64,000 nucleotides of DNA, from the NCBI RefSeq assembly GCF_008329565.1, contig NZ_NPKT01000015.1, forward strand, positions 85,047-149,046, written 5' to 3'. Every line of letters starts with the position of its first letter. The first letter of the stretch is position 1. Positions 23,335-31,587 of the stretch are shown piece after piece. Made by a program: the position numbers and the translations under genes. The notes under the pieces are model-generated. The model searched no databases. It saw only the letters and a program-made list of their open reading frames with translations, and was not told where the DNA came from. The stretch comes from Mycolicibacterium sp. P1-5 (GTDB lineage Bacteria > Actinomycetota > Actinomycetes > Mycobacteriales > Mycobacteriaceae).

Positions 23335-24501
23335 TCAGCGCTTGGACGGCGGCGCGTAAGCGGGGCGGCCGAGACCGAGGATCTGCTGGGCGATCATATT
23401 GCGGAAGATCTCGAGGGTCCCGCCGTAAATGCCAGTGGGCGAAGCCAATCGGAAGATGTACTCAGCGCAGCCGTCGTCCGCCGCGCCTTTGGTGCCGACG
23501 GGCAAGCTGGCCGCCGTACCGAGGATGTCCATCAGATCCGGTGCGACGTCGCGCATCGTCTGCGCGATCGACACCCGCCCGGACATCGCCGGCGCGCTCA
23601 TCGCCACCTCCAGCCGGGCCGCCGCGCGCCCCAACCGATAAGCCACCGCGTCGTCGGCCACCCGTGCCACGGCGGCGACCCGATCGACGGCCTCGGCCGT
23701 GAGCAGGATGTGATCGGTCATCGTCGCCAGCTTCTGCAGTCCCTCGTTGTCACGGTCGATCGTGCCGTGCTCGGCGTTGAGCGCATCTCGCAGCACCGTC
23801 CAGCCAACGTTGATCGCACCCACGCGGTACTTGTCGTCGACGCGGACGTCGCTGTAATACGTGATGTTGGTGCGGTCTCCGTCGACCGTGCGGATTCCCT
23901 GTATCTCCACGCCGGGCGAATCCAACGGAACCAGGAACATCGTCAGGCTTTTGTGCTTGGACGCTTCTTGGTCGGTGTTGGTGATGAGAAAGACGTACTG
24001 CGCGTTGTGGGCGTTCGAGGTGAACATCTTGGAACCATTGACAATCCACGTTGATCCGTCGCCGTCGAGGACCGCCCGCGTCTTGCATGTCGCGACGTCG
24101 GAGCCGCCCTCGGGTTCGGTGTAGCCCAGGCACAGCCGGCGATGACCCGAGAGCACGGCCGGCATGAGCTCGGCCACCAGATCCGGGTCGGCGAACTTCG
24201 ACACCGCCTTCGCCACCATCATCGTGGTAGGCCAGTGGAACCACGGCGCGTGCGCGCGTCCGATCTCCAATTCCCAGATCCTGCGCTGCACCGCGGTGAA
24301 GCCACCATTGGACTCGTCGTGGAAGTCCCTGGCCAGATACCCGCGTTCGCCGAGTGCCAGATGCAGGCCCTCGTGGAAGTTCTCCCCCGTCTGTCGGTCG
24401 TGCGCGATGACCTCGTCGGTCACCAGCTCGGCCAGATCCGCGCGCACCTGCCGCTGGAACTCTGCGTCTTCGCGGGACAGCTCAACCTGGGAGAAGTCCA
24501 T
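23335..24501 (-). CDS. Acyl-CoA dehydrogenase (FadE family)
   Basis: A 388-residue flavoprotein with the ACAD layout: N-terminal helical domain, the middle beta domain with CLGYTEPEGGSDVATCKTRA and WIVNGSKMFTSNAHNAQYVF, and a C-terminal helical domain ending in GIYGGTLEIFRNMIAQQILGLGR. The position that is Glu in YEGT of classical MCAD-type enzymes is Gly here (YGGT), as in many mycobacterial FadE proteins, so the catalytic base must lie elsewhere or the activity differ. Start ATG at 24501 (MDFSQVELSRED). First gene of the run ACAD-phosphatase-kinase. Substrate unknown. Confidence 0.9.
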   Translation of the reverse strand: MDFSQVELSREDAEFQRQVRADLAELVTDEVIAHDRQTGENFHEGLHLALGERGYLARDFHDESNGGFTAVQRRIWELEIGRAHAPWFHWPTTMMVAKAVSKFADPDLVAELMPAVLSGHRRLCLGYTEPEGGSDVATCKTRAVLDGDGSTWIVNGSKMFTSNAHNAQYVFLITNTDQEASKHKSLTMFLVPLDSPGVEIQGIRTVDGDRTNITYYSDVRVDDKYRVGAINVGWTVLRDALNAEHGTIDRDNEGLQKLATMTDHILLTAEAVDRVAAVARVADDAVAYRLGRAAARLEVAMSAPAMSGRVSIAQTMRDVAPDLMDILGTAASLPVGTKGAADDGCAEYIFRLASPTGIYGGTLEIFRNMIAQQILGLGRPAYAPPSKR

Positions 24502-24626
24502 CAACCGCTCCGTCCTACCTCGGTGACCACTGCAGCCAGGAGTGACAGTACTGCGGCGCACCTGGCAACCGCGCGAAGGGCAGGAACCCGACATCCATGG
24601 GGCCCGAAATTTTAACGACTAAATTG

Positions 24627-25256
24627 TCAGAAGCCTTCGGCGACGTTATTCCCGTACATTCCCGCTTCAGCGCGTTCGAGAAATTCGTCAAGGTTTGTAC
24701 TCAATAACTCTGGCATTGCTACTTCGAGTACCTCCGGTGACCAATCCCACCATTTCACTTCAAGTAGCCTATCGACGGTGTGGTCATCAAACCGCCGCTT
24801 TGCGAGGCGGGCGGGATTGCCGACGACAATGCCGTAAGGCGGCACATCGCGAGACACCACGGCGTTCGCTCCTACAACTGCGCCGTCCCCCACCGTCACC
24901 CCTGACATGATCGTCGCGCCCGCGCCGATCCACACATCGTTGCCGATGTGGACATTCCCTCTGGTTTTTGGATGCCCGGTAAAGTGCTTGGCCGCGGGCC
25001 AGAGGATGTTAAAGGGGTAGGTCGTCACCCAGTCTGCGCGGTGGTCGCCACCAAGAAAGATCGTGACCCGTTCGGCCACCGACACAAAAGCCCCGACAGT
25101 CAGCGTCGCGCCTTCACCCCATTCAAGGACGCGTAGGTCTCCGTAGGAGCCGCGTCCGATTTCGTAGTTCGGGTAGCGGTCCGACAACAAATTGGATTGT
25201 CTGCGGAATAAGCGCCGGAGGCCGGCGGGGAATCTTTTATGCATTCGACCCGTCAT
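24627..25256 (-). CDS. Left-handed beta-helix O-acetyltransferase (CatB/xenobiotic acetyltransferase type)
   Basis: A 209-residue hexapeptide-repeat acyltransferase. Features: NYEIGRGSYGDLRVLEWGEG, the central HIGNDVWIGAGATIMSGVTVGDGAVVGANAVVSRDVPPYGIVVGNPARL with hexapeptide turns, and a catalytic-type His (GGDHRADWVTTYPFNIL). These trimeric enzymes move an acetyl group from acetyl-CoA to a sugar, amino sugar or small antibiotic. The base composition is clearly less GC-rich than the flanks, suggesting acquisition. ATG at 25256 is chosen; ATG at 25244 is possible. It is not part of a visible polysaccharide cluster. The acceptor cannot be predicted. Confidence 0.85.
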   Translation of the reverse strand: MTGRMHKRFPAGLRRLFRRQSNLLSDRYPNYEIGRGSYGDLRVLEWGEGATLTVGAFVSVAERVTIFLGGDHRADWVTTYPFNILWPAAKHFTGHPKTRGNVHIGNDVWIGAGATIMSGVTVGDGAVVGANAVVSRDVPPYGIVVGNPARLAKRRFDDHTVDRLLEVKWWDWSPEVLEVAMPELLSTNLDEFLERAEAGMYGNNVAEGF

Positions 25257-25564
25257 TGACCGGTTACCGTCTGTGAATCCACGCGCCAATTATATGCGGT
25301 GCTGAATTGCGGCCGCAAGCCCGCGTTATACCGCCGCAGAACATTTCTCAGTGTTGGTATGGACTGACCGGGGTTGCTCCATCTTCGGTCTTCTCGTCAC
25401 TGGCGGCCTCCTCGAAGGAATTGCTGCCCAGGAGATCTGGGCTACATAATGCGCCTTACACGTCGCCGAAATCGCCGACATTGCAACATATTTGCAGAGT
25501 CGGTAACCGGCACCGCCGAAACCGTCGGCGAAGACGGCTGGGCCCGCACCTGATACGTGAATTC
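25257..25564. other. 308-base intergenic region with AT-rich patches and a perfect palindrome
   Basis: No gene is supported here. The stretch is locally AT-richer (for example AATTATATG and CAACATATTTGCAGAG) and contains the 12-base palindrome TTGCGGCCGCAA at 25307-25318, about 50 bases upstream of the acetyltransferase start, a plausible operator position. The part closest to 25560 may be the remnant tail of an older gene, but I could not identify it. Confidence 0.55.
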
Positions 25565-26758
25565 CTAGTGGGTCAAGCGCTCGTCGAGCGTTGTCGAACG
25601 GGACTCGGCGTTGTTGTGAAGCTCTGCGAGGACCTCGTCGGTGTGCTCACCGAGCTTCGGAGCGGCCCCCCGCGGCGCCCATGGCGTGCCGTGGAAATCT
25701 GCCGGTGTGGCGATCATCGGTCCGCCGTCGGGGACGTCGACCAGCCCGCCCGCTGCGTGGAACTGCGCGTCGGCGAGCACGTCCTCCATCGAGTTGACCG
25801 GGGACCAGAACAGGTCAGGCTCGTTGTCGAACGCCTCCGCCCATTCGGCCAGCGTCTTCGTCGCGAAGATCTCGTCCAGTGTCGCGATGAGCTCACGGGA
25901 GTTGATCGCGCGGTCCCTGGCGGTGGTGAAGCGGTTGTCGCTCAACCATTCCGGGCGTCCCACCGCCCGGCACAGCGACGGCCAGTGCCGGTCAGCCTCG
26001 AGCCCGACGATCCAGAGTCGCCGCCCGTCGGCGGTCAGGTAGTTGTTCATGCACGGGTTGAACATCGTCTCGCGCTGGCCGATCGCGATGGGCCTGCCGG
26101 TCAGCAGAAAGGTGTTCAGGTCGAAGCTCACGGTGTAAGCGCCCTGGCGGTATAGCGATGTCGTGACGAGCTGTCCCTGACCGCTGCGGGCTCGAGCGAC
26201 CAGCGCAGCGTTGATCGCCGCGGCCAGCGTCATACCGGTCATGTGGTCGCCCATGCCCCCGCGCTGAAACGGCGGGCTGTCGCCGGGGCGGGTGAGCAGA
26301 TCGGCAACGCCCGAGCGGGCCCAGAACGCGGCGACGTCGTACGCCGGGCGGTTGGCTTCGGGCCCGGTTTCGCCGTATCCGGTGATCAGCCCGTACACCA
26401 GACCGGGGTTGAGTTCGGCGACCGCCGGATAGTCCAAGTCGAGCCGGCCGAGCGCATCGGGGCGAACGTTGGTGAGGAAAACATCTGCGCTCGCGAGCAA
26501 TTGGCGTGCCGTCGCGAGGCCGCCGTCGGTGGTCAGGTCCAGCACGATGCTGCGCTTGGACCGGTTGTCCATCTCGAAGGGCGGGTTGGTGTCGTCGTCG
26601 AGGCCCAGCATCCGGCCGAACATGCGGCCGGGGTCGCCGGTGGGCGGCTCTATCTTGACGACGTCGGCGCCCCAGTCCGCCAGGATTCCCCCGGCAGCCG
26701 GTCCGGCGACCCAGACGCCGAGTTCGACAACTTTGATGCCCTCCAGCGGTCCGGCCAT
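25565..26758 (-). CDS. Family III CoA-transferase (CaiB/BaiF type)
   Basis: A 397-residue CoA-transferase with the family's N-terminus GIKVVELGVWVAGPAAGGILADWGADVVKIEPP and the conserved GLVYGLITGYGETGPEANRPAYDVAAFWARSG, where the Asp of YD is the catalytic aspartyl-CoA residue. It moves CoA from one acyl-CoA to a free acid without ATP. GTG 26761 is an alternative start directly before the ATG. The gene is divergent from the kinase-SDR-ACAD-TetR operon, with 87 bases between the starts and a 14-base inverted repeat in the gap, so both may share one regulator and substrate. Specific acid unknown. Confidence 0.9.
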   Translation of the reverse strand: MAGPLEGIKVVELGVWVAGPAAGGILADWGADVVKIEPPTGDPGRMFGRMLGLDDDTNPPFEMDNRSKRSIVLDLTTDGGLATARQLLASADVFLTNVRPDALGRLDLDYPAVAELNPGLVYGLITGYGETGPEANRPAYDVAAFWARSGVADLLTRPGDSPPFQRGGMGDHMTGMTLAAAINAALVARARSGQGQLVTTSLYRQGAYTVSFDLNTFLLTGRPIAIGQRETMFNPCMNNYLTADGRRLWIVGLEADRHWPSLCRAVGRPEWLSDNRFTTARDRAINSRELIATLDEIFATKTLAEWAEAFDNEPDLFWSPVNSMEDVLADAQFHAAGGLVDVPDGGPMIATPADFHGTPWAPRGAAPKLGEHTDEVLAELHNNAESRSTTLDERLTH

Positions 26759-26819
26759 CACCGCCCCTTTCGCTATGCGTTCGCCCCAGGCTAGTGGCTC
26801 AGCGCACGGAGAATGTTAT

Positions 26820-26833
26820 TCTCTGTGCAGAGA
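26820..26833. promoter_or_regulatory. Inverted repeat between divergent CoA-transferase and kinase operon
   Basis: TCTCTG-TG-CAGAGA, a perfect 6-2-6 inverted repeat in the 87-base divergent intergenic region and 12 bases before the kinase ATG. It overlaps the likely ribosome-binding region (GAGTGAGGA) of that gene. A TetR-family regulator is encoded later in the same operon (29965-30588), so this is a candidate operator for it; this pairing is inference. Confidence 0.55.
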
Positions 26834-26845
26834 GTGAGGAATTCC

Positions 26846-27889
26846 ATGACGAGAACGGAAGCGGCCGCAGACGTCGACATCGCGGCACTAGGCCGGTGGC
26901 TGGACACCCAGGACGCGCCAGGTCAGGGCGAAGAACCCATCGTCGAGGTCCTCAAGGGCGGGTCGCAGAACATGCTCTACCGGATCAACCGCGGCAGTGA
27001 GGGCATGGTGCTGCGGATGCCCGGCCCCCGCGCCGACGAGCGACGGCTCGGTGAGCTGCTGCGCGAGATCCGGCTGGAACGCGCGCTGGCGGGCACCGAC
27101 GTCCCCCACGCCGAACTGGTCGCCGCCGACGAGAGCGGCGAAGTGTTGGGCAAGCCGTTCTATTTGATGAAGGAGGTCAATGGCTGGAGCCCGATGGAAA
27201 GCGGTTGGGAGACCCCGTTCGACACCGACCTTGACGCCCGTCGTGACCTGGCCTTCCAACTAATCGAGGGCGCGGCGAAGCTGGGCCGGGTGGACTGGAA
27301 GGCACAGGGGCTGGAGGGGTTCGGCAAGCCGGACGGTTTCCACGACCGGCAGGTGGATCGCTGGCTGTCGTTCCTGGCGTCGTTCCAGGTGCGTGAACTG
27401 CCCGGCCTGGACATCGCGTCGGAGTGGTTGCGCAACAACCGGCCCGCGCACTACACCCCGGGAATCATGCACGGGGACTATCAGTTCGCCAACGTCATGT
27501 ACGCCCACGGGGCGCCCGGTCGGCTGGCCGCGATCGTCGACTGGGAGATGACCACCATCGGCGACCCGTTGCTCGACGTCGCATGGGCGCTGCTCGGCTA
27601 CGACGGCGAGCACCCGAAAGAGACGGGCTTTTATCTGCCGATGGACGGTATGCCCACCCGCAGTGAGCTGTTGACGCATTACGAGAAGGTGAGCGGGCTG
27701 TCATGCGAGAACATCCACTATTACCTGGTGCTGGCCAACTGGAAGCTGGGAATCGTTTTGGAGAAGACGTACGCTGCTGCGGTCAACGGTGGTAAAGCCG
27801 ACCCCAAGGTGGTCGAGGCGTTCGGGACGATGGTGCCCGGCCTGATCGAGACGGCGGCCCTGCTGGCGCAGTCCGGCGAGGCGGCCTGA
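26846..27889 (+). CDS. APH-fold kinase, ACAD10/LvaA type (module 2)
   Basis: A 347-residue kinase of the same subfamily as the one at 21581 and 45104. Visible: KGGSQNMLYRI in the N-lobe, catalytic loop IMHGDYQFANVMY, and IVDWEMTTIGDPLLDVAWALLGY. The start ATG at 26846 follows the Shine-Dalgarno GAGTGAGGA. The next gene, a short-chain dehydrogenase, begins one base after the stop, then an acyl-CoA dehydrogenase, TetR and quinone-reductase gene follow. The set kinase-SDR-ACAD matches LvaA-LvaD-LvaC of the P. putida levulinate pathway in family content. I infer phosphorylation of a 4-hydroxyacyl-CoA or similar, not of an aminoglycoside. Confidence 0.9.
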   Translation: MTRTEAAADVDIAALGRWLDTQDAPGQGEEPIVEVLKGGSQNMLYRINRGSEGMVLRMPGPRADERRLGELLREIRLERALAGTDVPHAELVAADESGEVLGKPFYLMKEVNGWSPMESGWETPFDTDLDARRDLAFQLIEGAAKLGRVDWKAQGLEGFGKPDGFHDRQVDRWLSFLASFQVRELPGLDIASEWLRNNRPAHYTPGIMHGDYQFANVMYAHGAPGRLAAIVDWEMTTIGDPLLDVAWALLGYDGEHPKETGFYLPMDGMPTRSELLTHYEKVSGLSCENIHYYLVLANWKLGIVLEKTYAAAVNGGKADPKVVEAFGTMVPGLIETAALLAQSGEAA

Positions 27890-27890
27890 A

Positions 27891-28649
27891 ATGGGCTACG
27901 CCGACACGTTGTTCGACCTGACCGGTCGCGTGGTGCTGGTCACCGGTGGCAGCCGCGGCTTGGGCCGCGAGATGGCAATGGCGGCCGCCCGGTGCGGCGC
28001 CGACGTGGTCATCGCCAGCCGCAAATTTGAATCCTGCGTGGCCACCGCCAAGGAGATCGAGGCCGAGACCGGCTGCACTGCAATGCCATACGCTGTTCAC
28101 GTCGGGCGTTGGGACGAGCTCGACGGGTTGGTGCAGGCGGTCTACGACCGGTTCGGCAAGCTCGACGTGCTGGTGAACAATGCCGGTATGTCGCCGACCT
28201 ACGACAAGCTCAGCGACGTCAGCGAGAAGCTGTTCGACGCGGTGGTGAACCTGAATCTCAAGGGGCCGTTCCGGCTTTCGGCGTTGGTGGGCGAACGCAT
28301 GGTCGCCGACGGCGGCGGCGTGATCATCAACGTCAGCACCCACGGATCGCTGAGGCCGCACCCGTCGTTCATCCCCTACGCGGCCTCCAAAGCCGGCCTG
28401 AACGCGATGACCGAAGGCCTTGCCGCGGCGTTCGGGCCGACGGTGCGGGTGAACACCCTGATGCCCGGCCCGTTCCTCACCGACATCAGCAAAGCGTGGG
28501 ACTTCGGTTCGGAGAACCCCTTCAGCCGGCACGCTCTGCAGCGCGCCGGTGAGCCAGCCGAAATCATCGGCGCCGCACTGTTCTTGATGTCCGACGCATC
28601 CAGCTTCACCACCGGCTCGATCCTCCGGGCCGACGGCGGCATCCCCTAA
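27891..28649 (+). CDS. Short-chain dehydrogenase/reductase (module 2)
   Basis: A 252-residue classical SDR. Cofactor motif TGGSRGLG, NNAG motif (VLVNNAGMS), catalytic Tyr-Lys in YAASKAGLNAM with the upstream Ser (INVSTHGSL), and a PG motif after strand 6 (LMPGPFLTDIS). The residue after the second strand (ASRKF) suggests NADP preference. It is tightly coupled to the kinase upstream (one base) and the ACAD downstream (11 bases). By analogy with LvaD it could interconvert a 4-keto- and 4-hydroxyacyl-CoA; a 3-hydroxyacyl dehydrogenase is the main alternative. Confidence 0.9.
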   Translation: MGYADTLFDLTGRVVLVTGGSRGLGREMAMAAARCGADVVIASRKFESCVATAKEIEAETGCTAMPYAVHVGRWDELDGLVQAVYDRFGKLDVLVNNAGMSPTYDKLSDVSEKLFDAVVNLNLKGPFRLSALVGERMVADGGGVIINVSTHGSLRPHPSFIPYAASKAGLNAMTEGLAAAFGPTVRVNTLMPGPFLTDISKAWDFGSENPFSRHALQRAGEPAEIIGAALFLMSDASSFTTGSILRADGGIP

Positions 28650-28660
28650 AGGAGTCAATC

Positions 28661-29968
28661 ATGGCATGGGACTTTTCCACCGAGCCGGAATTCGAGGAGA
28701 AGCTCGAGTGGATCCGGAACTTCGTCCGTGACGAGATCGAACCACTCGAGGTGATCTTCCCCAGCTGCGAGTTCCTTCCGCTCAACTCCGAGCGTCGCCG
28801 CATCGTCGACCCGCTCAAGCAGAAGGTGCGCGACCAGGGTCTGTGGGCACCCCACCTCGGCCCCGAGCTGGGCGGCCAGGGTTTTGGGGCGGTCAAGCTC
28901 ACCTTGATCAACGAGATCCTCGGCCGCGCAACGTGGTCGTCGATAATCTTCGGGACGCAGGCGCCCGATACCGGTAACGCCGAGATCCTCGCCCGGTTCG
29001 GCACCGAGGAGCAGAAACAGCAGTACCTGACCGGGCTGCTTTCCGGGGAGATCTTCTCCACCTTCTCGATGACCGAGCCGCAGGGCGGTTCAGATCCGCG
29101 GGTATTCACCACACGTGCGGTGCGCGACGGTGACGACTGGGTGATCAACGGCCGCAAGTACTGGTCGTCGAACGCGTCGGTGGCGTCGTTCTTCATCGTC
29201 GTTGCGATCACCGATCCGGATGTGCCGGTGCACAAGGGGGCTTCGACGTTCCTGGTCCCGGCCGAAACCCCTGGGGTGAACATCGAGGCGACACATCACC
29301 TGGTCGGCTCGTACTCCCACGATCCCGGCCACTCACTGGTCCACTACGACAACGTGCGGGTGCCGGTCACAGCCATGCTCGGCGACGAGGGGCAGGGTTT
29401 TCACGTCGCGCAGTCCCGGCTGGCCGGCGGGCGGCTGCATCACGCGATGCGCTCCATCGGCGTTGCCCAACGGGCGATCGACGCCATGGCACGACGCGCG
29501 AAAAGCCGCTTCACGCAGGGAAGTCTGCTGGCCGACAAGCAGCTCATCCAGGAGATGGTCGCCGACTCCTTCGTCGAGCTGACCCAGTTCCGGTTGATGG
29601 TGCTGCATGCCGCCTGGCTGGTCGACACCGGCGGTGAGCGGGCCGCACGGGAGGCTATCGCCGCCTGCAAGATTCAGACCGCCAATGTGCTGAAGTCCAT
29701 CGGTCTGCGGGCGATCCAAGTACACGGCGGCCTCGGGCTGACCGACCAGATGCCGTTGACCAGCGTGTTGATGGGCGGGATCACGCTGGGCCTGGCCGAC
29801 GGGCCGACCGAGGCGCACAAGGTCAACCTGGCCCGGCAGATCCTCAAGGGCTACGAGCCGGACGACCCGATCTGGCCCAGCGAGTTCCTGCCGAACCGGA
29901 TCGAGCGAGCTCGAGAGAAGTACGGCCATCTGATCGATCGCATTCCCGCGCTGCCTGTTTCGCCGTGA
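28661..29968 (+). CDS. Acyl-CoA dehydrogenase, ACAD10/11-like (module 2)
   Basis: A 435-residue acyl-CoA dehydrogenase of the ACAD10/ACAD11 branch. Signatures: FSMTEPQGGSDPRVFTTRAV, VINGRKYWSSNASVASFFIV, and the C-terminal IQVHGGLGLTDQMPL followed by LADGPTEAHKVNLARQIL. The usual YEGT motif with the catalytic Glu is replaced by ADGPTE. In the LvaC/ACAD11 group the enzyme acts on phosphorylated 4-hydroxyacyl-CoA, eliminating phosphate. Here the neighbouring kinase would supply such a substrate. Start ATG at 28661 after GGAGTC. The stop overlaps the TetR gene start by four bases (GTGA). Confidence 0.9.
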   Translation: MAWDFSTEPEFEEKLEWIRNFVRDEIEPLEVIFPSCEFLPLNSERRRIVDPLKQKVRDQGLWAPHLGPELGGQGFGAVKLTLINEILGRATWSSIIFGTQAPDTGNAEILARFGTEEQKQQYLTGLLSGEIFSTFSMTEPQGGSDPRVFTTRAVRDGDDWVINGRKYWSSNASVASFFIVVAITDPDVPVHKGASTFLVPAETPGVNIEATHHLVGSYSHDPGHSLVHYDNVRVPVTAMLGDEGQGFHVAQSRLAGGRLHHAMRSIGVAQRAIDAMARRAKSRFTQGSLLADKQLIQEMVADSFVELTQFRLMVLHAAWLVDTGGERAAREAIAACKIQTANVLKSIGLRAIQVHGGLGLTDQMPLTSVLMGGITLGLADGPTEAHKVNLARQILKGYEPDDPIWPSEFLPNRIERAREKYGHLIDRIPALPVSP

Positions 29969-30588
29969 GCAGCAGAGCCGCGGCCGCAGTGGTGCGGGCG
30001 CTCGACGACCGTCAGCGGGAGGCCACCGAGGAGGTCGAGCGCATCCTCGCCGCCGCCGTACGGGAGATGCAGCGGGCCTCCCCTGATGCCCCACGGGTCA
30101 GCGATATCGTCACCGCGGCCGGGGTGTCCAACAAAGCGTTCTACCGGTACTTTGCCGGCAAGGACGATCTGATGCTGGCTGTCATGGAACGCGGTGTCGG
30201 CCTTGTGGTCTCGTATCTCGAACATCAGATGGCCAAGGAGAGCACACCGGTCGGCAAGATCACCCGCTGGATCAGCGGGGCGCTGGCCCAGGTGGCCGAC
30301 CCCGAGCTGATCGGCGTGAGCCGAGCCCTCGTCGGGCAGATGTCGGACTCGGACAAGCGCCGGATGGGTGAGGAGGAGACGATGGCCCCGATGCGTGAGC
30401 TGCTGGTCGACCCGATCCGCGAAGTGGGCAGTACCGATCCCCAGCGTGATGCTGATGCGGTGTTCGTGTGTACCGTCGGCACGATGCGTCGCTATGTGGA
30501 CTCCACTGATCAGCCGGGCCGCAAGGACATCAGCCATCTTGTCGGGTTCTGCCTGCGTGGCCTCGGTGTGCCGGAGGCGATGAGCTGA
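29965..30588 (+). CDS. TetR-family transcriptional regulator
   Basis: A 207-residue TetR-type repressor. The N-terminal helix-turn-helix is visible as VSDIVTAAGVSNKAFYRYFAGKDDLMLAVM (about residues 44-73, read in parts), followed by an all-helical ligand-binding domain. It begins with GTG overlapping the ACAD stop and its own stop overlaps the next start, so it is co-transcribed with the operon it probably controls. A candidate operator is the inverted repeat at 26820-26833. A CoA thioester effector is usual for regulators of such operons, but is inference here. Confidence 0.9.
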   Translation: MSSRAAAAVVRALDDRQREATEEVERILAAAVREMQRASPDAPRVSDIVTAAGVSNKAFYRYFAGKDDLMLAVMERGVGLVVSYLEHQMAKESTPVGKITRWISGALAQVADPELIGVSRALVGQMSDSDKRRMGEEETMAPMRELLVDPIREVGSTDPQRDADAVFVCTVGTMRRYVDSTDQPGRKDISHLVGFCLRGLGVPEAMS

Positions 30589-31562
30589 TGCGGGCCGTCG
30601 TCTGCCGCGAGTACGGCACGCCGGAGGATCTGGTCCTTGATGAACTGCCTGACCCCGCAGCGGGTCCCGGTCAGGTGGTGGTCAAGGTGCACGCCGCCGC
30701 GGTCAACTACCCCGACGTGCTGCTGATCGACGGCAAGTACCAGATCAAGGTGCCGCCGCCGTTCAGCCCGGGCAGCGAGATGGCCGGTGAGGTACTGTCC
30801 GTCGGCGACGGCGTCGACTACCGGCCCGGCGACCGGGTCTCAGCGACGACGTTCGTTGGCGCCTTCGCCGAACAGGCGGTGGTGGACGCCCGCGGTCTGG
30901 CCCGCATCCCGGATGGTGTCGACTACGCGGATGCTGCGGCGTTCGGCGTCACCAACCGCACGGCCTACTACACCTTGCGCACCGTTGCCCCCGTCAAGCC
31001 CGGCGATTGGGTCGTCGTCCTCGGCGCTGCAGGAGGGGTCGGCCTGGCCGCCGTCGACGTCGCAGTCCTGTTGGGCGCCGACGTGATTGCCGCCGCGTCC
31101 AGCCCGGAGAAGCTTGAGGTATGCCGCCGGCGCGGCGCCACGGAAGTCATCGACTACGACTCCGAAGACCTCAAGAGCCGGCTGAAGGAGATCACCGGTG
31201 AGCAAGGCGCGCAGGTGATCCTCGACCCCGTCGGCGGTCGCTACTCCGAGCCGGCGCTGCGCAGTCTGGGCCGCGGGGGGAAGTTCATCACGCTGGGTTA
31301 TGCCGCCGGCTCGATCCCGGCGATCCCGTTGAACCTCGTCATGCTGAAGGGAATCACGGTGCAGGGCATGGAGATCCGGACCTTCGCTTCTGACTACCCG
31401 GACCAGATCGCCCGCGACGACGCCGAGATCACGCAGCTGTTCGCCGAGGGCAAGCTGAGGCCCTATATCGGTGCGCGATTCCCGCTCGACCAGGCGGCGA
31501 CCGCGTTGCGGTATATCGCCGATCGCAAGGCGATCGGCAAGGTCGTCATCGACATCGACTAG
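30588..31562 (+). CDS. Zinc-less MDR oxidoreductase (NADPH:quinone reductase type), module 2
   Basis: A 324-residue medium-chain dehydrogenase/reductase. The N-terminal GroES-like domain (AAAVNYPDVLLIDGKYQIKVPPPFSPGSEMAGEV) lacks the zinc ligands of alcohol dehydrogenases, and the cofactor domain has LGAAGGVGLAAVDVAVLLGA. This places it with quinone oxidoreductases and enoyl reductases that use NADPH. It overlaps the TetR stop (TGATG) and is the last gene of the module 2 operon. A role as an acyl/enoyl-CoA reductase or detoxifying reductase is possible. Confidence 0.9.
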   Translation: MRAVVCREYGTPEDLVLDELPDPAAGPGQVVVKVHAAAVNYPDVLLIDGKYQIKVPPPFSPGSEMAGEVLSVGDGVDYRPGDRVSATTFVGAFAEQAVVDARGLARIPDGVDYADAAAFGVTNRTAYYTLRTVAPVKPGDWVVVLGAAGGVGLAAVDVAVLLGADVIAAASSPEKLEVCRRRGATEVIDYDSEDLKSRLKEITGEQGAQVILDPVGGRYSEPALRSLGRGGKFITLGYAAGSIPAIPLNLVMLKGITVQGMEIRTFASDYPDQIARDDAEITQLFAEGKLRPYIGARFPLDQAATALRYIADRKAIGKVVIDID

Positions 31563-31587
31563 GCAGGACTGACCCCCGCGAGCAGAC

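Noticed and set aside
25307..26155. Plus-strand open frame across the AT-richer gap and the CoA-transferase
   Set aside because: No domain, no ribosome-binding site, and most of it is antisense to the CoA-transferase.
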